Assembly (NCBI GenBank): GCA_033764265.1
Contig: JANRJB010000203.1
Coordinates: forward strand, 1 to 8,709
Direction of reading: 5' to 3'
DNA: 8,709 nucleotides
Source of the DNA: VGEM01 sp033764265
Lineage (GTDB): Bacteria; Pseudomonadota; Alphaproteobacteria; Rhodospirillales; Rhodospirillaceae
A model generated the notes under the pieces. That model was not told where the DNA came from, did no database searches, and saw only the letters and a list, made by a program, of their open reading frames with translations. The position numbers and the translations under genes were made by a program. The stretch's first letter is position 1. Every line of letters starts with the position of its first letter. Shown piece after piece: positions 5,433-8,709 of the stretch.

Positions 5433-5933
5433 ATGCAGTCAGATACCGCGCGCCGCCAAAGCGTGTCTGCGCCCAATCCTGTCGAAGCGATTGAAGAACT
5501 GATTGCCGAGAAAGACTGGATTTTCGACCGCCGCTGCGACACCGAAATTGCGGTCGAGGCGCCCGGGACCTGGTGCGACTACGGCATGTTCTTCGCCTGG
5601 TCCGAGGACCTGAGCGCGCTGCACTTTTCCTGCGCGCTCGACATGCGGGTGCAACCCAAGCTGATGGGCCAGATCTACGAACTGATCGCCAAGCTGAACG
5701 AACGGCTGTGGCTGGGCCACTTCGCGGTGTGGGTGGAAGAAGGCATCCCGATGTTCCGCCACACTCTGCGCTTCAAGGACCAGGTCGACACCGAGGCGAT
5801 CGCCGACCTGATGGACCTGGCGGTGTCGGAGTGCGAGCGCTATTACCCCGCGTTCCAGTTCGTGATCTGGGGCGGGCGCACGGCCGAGGACGCCATCACC
5901 AGTTCGCTCCTGGATACCGTCGGCCAAGCTTAA
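5433..5933 (+). CDS. YbjN-domain protein
   Basis: A 166-residue soluble protein of the YbjN family (COG5465). The N-terminus is polar (1-15), followed by NPVEAIEELIAEKDWIFDRRCDTEIAVEAPGTW in which an amphipathic helix leads to beta strands. LHFSCALDMRVQ (63-74), a helix at 77-92 (LMGQIYELIAKLNERL), GHFAVWVEEGIPMFRHTL (95-112) and a long C-terminal helix with AVSECERYYPAFQFVIW follow the alternating alpha/beta pattern of the family, related in fold to type III secretion chaperones. The biochemical role is unknown; E. coli YbjN has been tied to stress and motility regulation. The start at 5433 has AGGGG 8 nt upstream; an in-frame ATG at 5343 would put 30 non-family residues through the promoter and stem-loop and is rejected. 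The gene lies between the ubiK-like gene and proC, an order I recall as common in alphaproteobacteria. Confidence 0.88.
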   Translation: MQSDTARRQSVSAPNPVEAIEELIAEKDWIFDRRCDTEIAVEAPGTWCDYGMFFAWSEDLSALHFSCALDMRVQPKLMGQIYELIAKLNERLWLGHFAVWVEEGIPMFRHTLRFKDQVDTEAIADLMDLAVSECERYYPAFQFVIWGGRTAEDAITSSLLDTVGQA

Positions 5934-5974
5934 CCGCGCGGTTGCATCGGCGTTCGCACCCGTCCGCGCAGGCG

Positions 5975-5983
5975 TGCTAGGTT
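5975..5983 (+). promoter_or_regulatory. Extended -10 promoter of proC, possibly giving a leaderless mRNA
   Basis: TGCTAGGTT is a TGN extension followed by TAGGTT (5978-5983), the same -10 hexamer as in the prs promoter. Transcription starting six or seven nt later would fall on or next to the A of the proC ATG at 5990. A weak -35-like TTCGCA is at 5953-5958 with a 19-nt spacer. There is no convincing Shine-Dalgarno before proC, which fits a leaderless mRNA. Co-transcription with the YbjN gene, whose stop is 56 nt upstream, remains possible. Confidence 0.45.
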
Positions 5984-5984
5984 G

Positions 5985-5999
5985 CTTCCATGATGGAAG
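5985..5999 (+). promoter_or_regulatory. 15-bp palindrome centred on the proC start codon
   Basis: CTTCCAT-G-ATGGAAG is a perfect 7-bp inverted repeat around one base; its central base (5992) is the G of the proC ATG. The one-base centre makes a stable RNA hairpin unlikely with full pairing, so a protein site or chance are the main readings. Confidence 0.35.
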
Positions 6000-6811
6000 G
6001 AACCATCCTCCTCGTCGGTTGCGGCAAGATGGGCGGCGCCCTGCTCGAGGGCTGGTTCAAACGCGGCCTGAATCCTGTCGATGTCATCATCGTCGAGCCC
6101 GCCGGCCGTGCGTCCATCCGCGCGTGCGACAAGCATCGCGCGCTGACCGTTCTGCCGCGCGTCGACGACGTGCCGCGCGACTTCATACCCGACGTGGTGA
6201 TTTTCGCGGTCAAGCCCTTCGTAATCGCCGACGTGGTCGGCGGCACCCGTCGTTTCGCCGGCGCGCGGCCTTTGTACCTGACCGTGATCGCCGGCAAGCC
6301 GATCGCATTCTACAAGGCACACCTCGGCGACGACGCCGCCATCGTGCGGGCCATGCCCAACACGCCGGCGGCGGTGGGCAAGGCGATCAGCGTGATGGTC
6401 GCTAGCGCCGAAGTCGACGCCACCCAGCGCCGCGTCTGCGACGTGCTGATGTCCGCGGTCGGCGAGGTAACCTGGATTCAGGACGAAGCGCTGATGGACG
6501 CGGTCACCGCGGTGTCCGGCAGCGGCCCGGCCTATGTGTTCCAGCTGGCGGAGGACCTGGCCGCGGCCGGCGTCGCGGCCGGGCTGCCCGCGGATCTGGC
6601 CGAAAGGCTCGCGCGCCTGACGGTCGCCGGCGCCGGCGCCATGCTGGGTCAACTGCCCGACAGCGCCGCCAAGCTGCGTGAGAACGTCACCACGCCCGGC
6701 GGCACCACCGCCGCCGCGCTCGAGGTGCTGCGCGCCGAGAACGGCTTGAAGCCGCTGATGTCCGCGGCCGTGGCGGCGGCCGCGAAGCGGTCGCGGGACT
6801 TGGCCGGCTGA
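5990..6811 (+). CDS. proC: Pyrroline-5-carboxylate reductase
   Basis: A 273-residue NAD(P)H-dependent reductase that makes L-proline from 1-pyrroline-5-carboxylate, the last step of proline biosynthesis, in the cytoplasm. The N-terminal Rossmann motif is VGCGKMGGALLEGW (9-22). FAVKPFVI (72-79) and VRAMPNTPAAVGKA (119-132) are the conserved cofactor and substrate loops. The C-terminal dimerisation domain carries the family signature from AVTAVSGSGPAYVF (171-184) to REN..TPGGTTAAAL (230-244), which contains the proline-binding loop. Length is typical. ATG codons at 5990 and 5993 are both possible; the first is used here because it fits the leaderless promoter. The gene follows the YbjN gene on the same strand. 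Confidence 0.96.
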   Translation: MMEGTILLVGCGKMGGALLEGWFKRGLNPVDVIIVEPAGRASIRACDKHRALTVLPRVDDVPRDFIPDVVIFAVKPFVIADVVGGTRRFAGARPLYLTVIAGKPIAFYKAHLGDDAAIVRAMPNTPAAVGKAISVMVASAEVDATQRRVCDVLMSAVGEVTWIQDEALMDAVTAVSGSGPAYVFQLAEDLAAAGVAAGLPADLAERLARLTVAGAGAMLGQLPDSAAKLRENVTTPGGTTAAALEVLRAENGLKPLMSAAVAAAAKRSRDLAG

Positions 6812-6917
6812 GAGCCGTCCGTCGCGCTTTGCAACATGTGGCCGCCTTGATTCGGCCGCAGCGGCGTGAAAGCATTTCCTTGACGTCCACAGTCACATCA
6901 GGGCCGCGAGGTGCGCG
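6812..6917 (+). promoter_or_regulatory. Gap after proC with a stem-loop and a TGAC/GTCA inverted repeat
   Basis: A 7-bp stem (6838-6844 with 6853-6859, GGCCG core, one G-T pair) with an 8-nt loop lies 26 nt after the proC stop. No T run follows, so it would be a weak or factor-dependent terminator at best. Farther on, TTGACG (6880-6885) resembles a -35, but no -10 is found 16-18 nt downstream. It overlaps an inverted repeat TGAC (6881-6884) and GTCA (6892-6895) separated by 7 nt, a possible autoregulatory site of the TetR-type gene that follows. GAGG at 6908-6911 is that gene's Shine-Dalgarno. Confidence 0.35.
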
Positions 6918-7559
6918 ATGGCCGCGAAAAAGAAATCCGCCGGAAAAGAATCTCCGTCGTCTTCGGGCGCCGCCGACCCGCGCGCGCGCATCGTTGCCGC
7001 TGCCCTGCGCGAGGCCGCGGCGGTGGGCTGGCGCGGCGTGACAATGGAGGCGGTGGCCCGCCGCGCCGACATGGCGCTGGGTGATGTCATTGCCGCCGCG
7101 CCGACCAAGGCGCACCTGGTGGCGCACATCGCCGCGCAGGTGGATGCGCAAATGCTGGCGCGGGTCGGGTTTCCCGACGCAACGGTCAGCGTGCGCGACC
7201 GGCTGTTCGACGTACTGATGAAGCGCTTCGACGCGCTGCAAAAGCATCGCGACGGCTTCCTCGCCCTGCTGACCGGCCTGTCGCGCGATCCGCCGGCCGC
7301 GGCGATGGCGCTGGCGCGGCTGTCGCGCAGCATGGCCGCGGTGCTGGCCGCCGCCGGCGTGTCGAGCGACGGACTGATCGGCTGCGCGCGCGTTCATGCG
7401 TTGAAGGCGGTGCATCTGTCGGCCTTGCGCGCCTGGCGCACCGACGACAGCGCCGACATGTCCAAGACCATGGCCGCGCTCGACAAAGCCCTGAACCTGG
7501 CCGAGCGCGCCGCCACGTTCACCCGGCTGCGGCGGCCGGCCGAGAAAAAAGCGGCGTAG
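6918..7559 (+). CDS. TetR-superfamily protein with a COQ9-like C-terminal half
   Basis: A 213-residue mostly helical protein. After a basic, low-complexity tail (1-20) comes a TetR_N-type helix-turn-helix: RARIVAAALREAAAVGWRGVTMEAVARRADMALGDV (22-57), then a helix with TKAHLVAHIAAQVD (63-76). The usual YxxF of the TetR recognition helix is replaced by Ile and Pro (DVIAAAPTK, 56-64), so DNA binding may be altered or lost. The rest, VRDRLFDVLMKRFDALQKHRDG (92-113), an AAG..SD segment (145-151), LRAWRTDDSADMSKTMAALDKAL (170-192), reads much like the C-terminal part of alphaproteobacterial COQ9 proteins (R-rich helix, AAG-x-S-x-D, W-x-D-D-S, T..-LD). COQ9 itself has a TetR fold and binds lipids in ubiquinone synthesis. 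It is therefore either a regulator of the two genes downstream or a COQ9-like lipid-binding protein. It has a Shine-Dalgarno 6 nt upstream and is 25 nt from the next gene. The comparison is from memory. Confidence 0.8.
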   Translation: MAAKKKSAGKESPSSSGAADPRARIVAAALREAAAVGWRGVTMEAVARRADMALGDVIAAAPTKAHLVAHIAAQVDAQMLARVGFPDATVSVRDRLFDVLMKRFDALQKHRDGFLALLTGLSRDPPAAAMALARLSRSMAAVLAAAGVSSDGLIGCARVHALKAVHLSALRAWRTDDSADMSKTMAALDKALNLAERAATFTRLRRPAEKKAA

Positions 7560-7571
7560 CGATCGCCGCGC

Positions 7572-7581
7572 GGGGGAGGGG
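7572..7581 (+). promoter_or_regulatory. Strong ribosome binding site of the exported oxidoreductase gene
   Basis: GGGGGAGGGG includes GGAGG (7575-7579) 5 nt before the ATG at 7585. It is the strongest Shine-Dalgarno in the window and fixes the start, which also gives a complete export signal. Confidence 0.7.
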
Positions 7582-7584
7582 ATC

Positions 7585-8340
7585 ATGCTGAAGCGACGCA
7601 CGGCGCTGGCCGCGACCGCGGCCGCCCTGACGGCGCCGGCCCTGGCGCAGGACCGGGGCAAGGTGGCGGTGATCGGCACCGGACGCATGGGCGGCGCCAT
7701 CGGCAAGCGCTTCGCTGAACTGGGCTACACCGTCATCTACGGCTCGCGCGATCCGTCGGCGGACAAGGTCAAGGCGCTGGTGGCGGCCACCGGCGCCAAC
7801 GCGCGCGCCGCAAGCCAGCTGGACGCCGCCGCCGAGGCCGACATCGTCGCGCTGGCGTTGCTGTGGATCGGCACCGAGGCCTTCATCAAGGACGCCGGGT
7901 CGCGCCTGGACGGCAAGATGATCTTCGACATTACCAACGCGCCCTTGAAATTCGGCACCAACGTGCGCGCCAACGCGGTCGACACGTCGGCGGGCGAACT
8001 GATCCAGGGCTGGGCGCCCAAGGCCAAGGTGGTCAAGGCTTTCAACACCGTCGGCTACCATATCGTGGAGAACCCGGCCCTCGCGAAAGGGCCGGTGACC
8101 GTGCCGCTGGTCGGCGACGACGCGGCGGCCAAGAAAACCGTGGCCGAAATCTGCCAGGCGATGGGCTTCGAGACGATCGACCTGGGGCCGATGGCCAATG
8201 CCCACGGGCTGGAGGCCATGGCGAAACTGTACTTCGTGCCCTACGGTGACCGGCGCTTCGACGAAGCGTTCGAATACTACTTCCGCAAGGGCACCGCACC
8301 GCCCGGCATCACCGATGCCGCCGTGCGCCGGTCGAATTGA
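7585..8340 (+). CDS. Exported NADP-dependent Rossmann oxidoreductase, F420-reductase-like family
   Basis: A 251-residue protein of the F420_oxidored/COG2085 type. The first 21 residues are an export signal: MLKRRTALAA, an Ala-rich hydrophobic stretch and a cleavage site APALA|QD. The twin Arg at 4-5 followed by T-A-L resembles Tat signals (RRxFLK-like), which would fit export of a folded, cofactor-bound enzyme; Sec cannot be excluded. The mature part opens with the dinucleotide motif VAVIGTGRMGGAIGKRFAELGY (27-48) and SRDP (54-57), where the Ser/Arg pair is typical of NADP preference. DIVALALLW (86-94), FDITNAP (114-120), VKAFNTVGY (150-158) and VPLVGDD (173-179) are family blocks, also seen in related STEAP-like reductases. 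Residues 200-251 do not show an obvious further domain. The substrate is unknown, and F420 need not be used. It lies 25 nt after the TetR-type gene and 6 nt before the NTF2-like gene. Confidence 0.85.
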   Translation: MLKRRTALAATAAALTAPALAQDRGKVAVIGTGRMGGAIGKRFAELGYTVIYGSRDPSADKVKALVAATGANARAASQLDAAAEADIVALALLWIGTEAFIKDAGSRLDGKMIFDITNAPLKFGTNVRANAVDTSAGELIQGWAPKAKVVKAFNTVGYHIVENPALAKGPVTVPLVGDDAAAKKTVAEICQAMGFETIDLGPMANAHGLEAMAKLYFVPYGDRRFDEAFEYYFRKGTAPPGITDAAVRRSN

Positions 8341-8346
8341 GCGCCG

Positions 8347-8709
8347 ATGCGCGCGCTGGTCCTGACGTTCCTGATCCTGGTGTCGGGCGCCGGGCGCGCC
8401 GATGACGCGGCGACGACCCGCGAAGTGACGGCGGTGGTCGAGGCCATGGCCGCGCGCTGGACGGCGGGCGAGCGCCAGACCATTGTGGCCGACTTCTGGG
8501 ACGCTGAAGACCCCGGCGTGATGTATCTGGCCGGCGAGCAGCCTGACTGGTTCGTCGGCGCGCCGGCGATCGCGGCGTATCTTGGTCCGCGGCCCAACGC
8601 GCCGCCCAGCATCTCCAGCTTCGCGGTGTCCAACATCCGCGTGCGGCCCGTGGCCGCCGACGTGGCGCTGGCGGCGTGGGAACTCGACTACCAGTTCCAG
8701 CGCGGCGCG
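8347..8709 (+). CDS. Secreted NTF2/SnoaL-like protein, cut by window edge
   Basis: The frame from the ATG at 8347 stays open to the right edge, giving 121 residues without a stop. Residues 1-18 (MRALVLTFLILVSGAGRA) are a Sec-type signal peptide with a likely cut before DD. The mature part has a helix with EVTAVVEAMAARWTAGERQTIVADFW (26-51), then D-x-x-DPGVMYLAGEQPDWFVGAPAIAAYLG and a strand region FAVSNIRVRPVAADVALAAWELDYQF. This is the layout of the SnoaL_3/DUF4440 group of the NTF2-like superfamily, small cone-shaped proteins that bind small ligands and sometimes act as isomerases or cyclases. The function here is unknown. It starts 6 nt after the stop of the exported oxidoreductase with little Shine-Dalgarno, so it is probably translated by coupling, and both products would be outside the cytoplasm. 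Confidence 0.75.
   Translation, partial: MRALVLTFLILVSGAGRADDAATTREVTAVVEAMAARWTAGERQTIVADFWDAEDPGVMYLAGEQPDWFVGAPAIAAYLGPRPNAPPSISSFAVSNIRVRPVAADVALAAWELDYQFQRGA

Noticed and set aside
5932..5943. 12-bp palindrome AACCGCGCGGTT over the YbjN stop codon
   Set aside because: It has no loop, overlaps coding constraint at the stop, and short GC palindromes are frequent in such DNA.
6838..6859. Stem-loop after proC as an intrinsic terminator
   Set aside because: No T run follows the stem. It is noted only as a stem-loop in the gap.
6687..7706. Minus-strand 339-residue open frame opposite proC's end, the TetR-type gene and the oxidoreductase's start
   Set aside because: It spans two intergenic gaps and three real genes, is rich in Arg and His, and has no recognisable domain.

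Overview
The window is G+C-rich, densely coded DNA with short gaps, stop/start overlaps and few strong Shine-Dalgarno sites. Gene content points to a Gram-negative alphaproteobacterium, probably Rhodospirillales-like: an LPS heptose epimerase, lipoprotein machinery, an lgt / MidA-type methyltransferase / pgeF cluster, and a separate UbiK-like / YbjN / proC run. This placement is inference from gene families and order. I see no rRNA, tRNA, CRISPR array, transposase or phage gene.

The left half (1-4825) is entirely on the minus strand. In transcription order it holds hldD, lgt, a COG1565 (MidA/NDUFAF7) methyltransferase, pgeF and an unrecognised two-repeat lipoprotein. Gaps are 5 and 10 nt, then overlaps of 14 and 4 nt, so this is very probably one operon. 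It joins envelope building (LPS heptose, lipoprotein acylation), a methyltransferase of the respiratory-complex-I assembly family and peptidoglycan/nucleoside quality control. The lipoprotein it encodes would itself be an Lgt substrate. Beyond it, the 5' end of prs (PRPP synthetase) is cut by the window edge; it has its own good sigma-70-like promoter and a very GC-rich leader.

At 4826-4943 transcription diverges. The plus strand carries a UbiK/BMFP-family coiled-coil protein (4944-5246), a YbjN-domain protein (5433-5933) behind a 186-nt leader rich in inverted repeats, and proC (5990-6811), the last step of proline synthesis, which may be transcribed as a leaderless mRNA.

The right end (6918-8709) is the least ordinary part: a TetR-superfamily protein whose C-terminal half looks COQ9-like, a Rossmann NADP-oxidoreductase of the F420-reductase-like family with an apparent Tat/Sec export signal, and a secreted NTF2/SnoaL-like protein cut by the window edge. 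They are spaced 25 and 6 nt apart and probably form an operon. This is the best candidate for undescribed biology here, but the evidence is architecture and adjacency only. The rest looks like conserved chromosomal housekeeping sequence.
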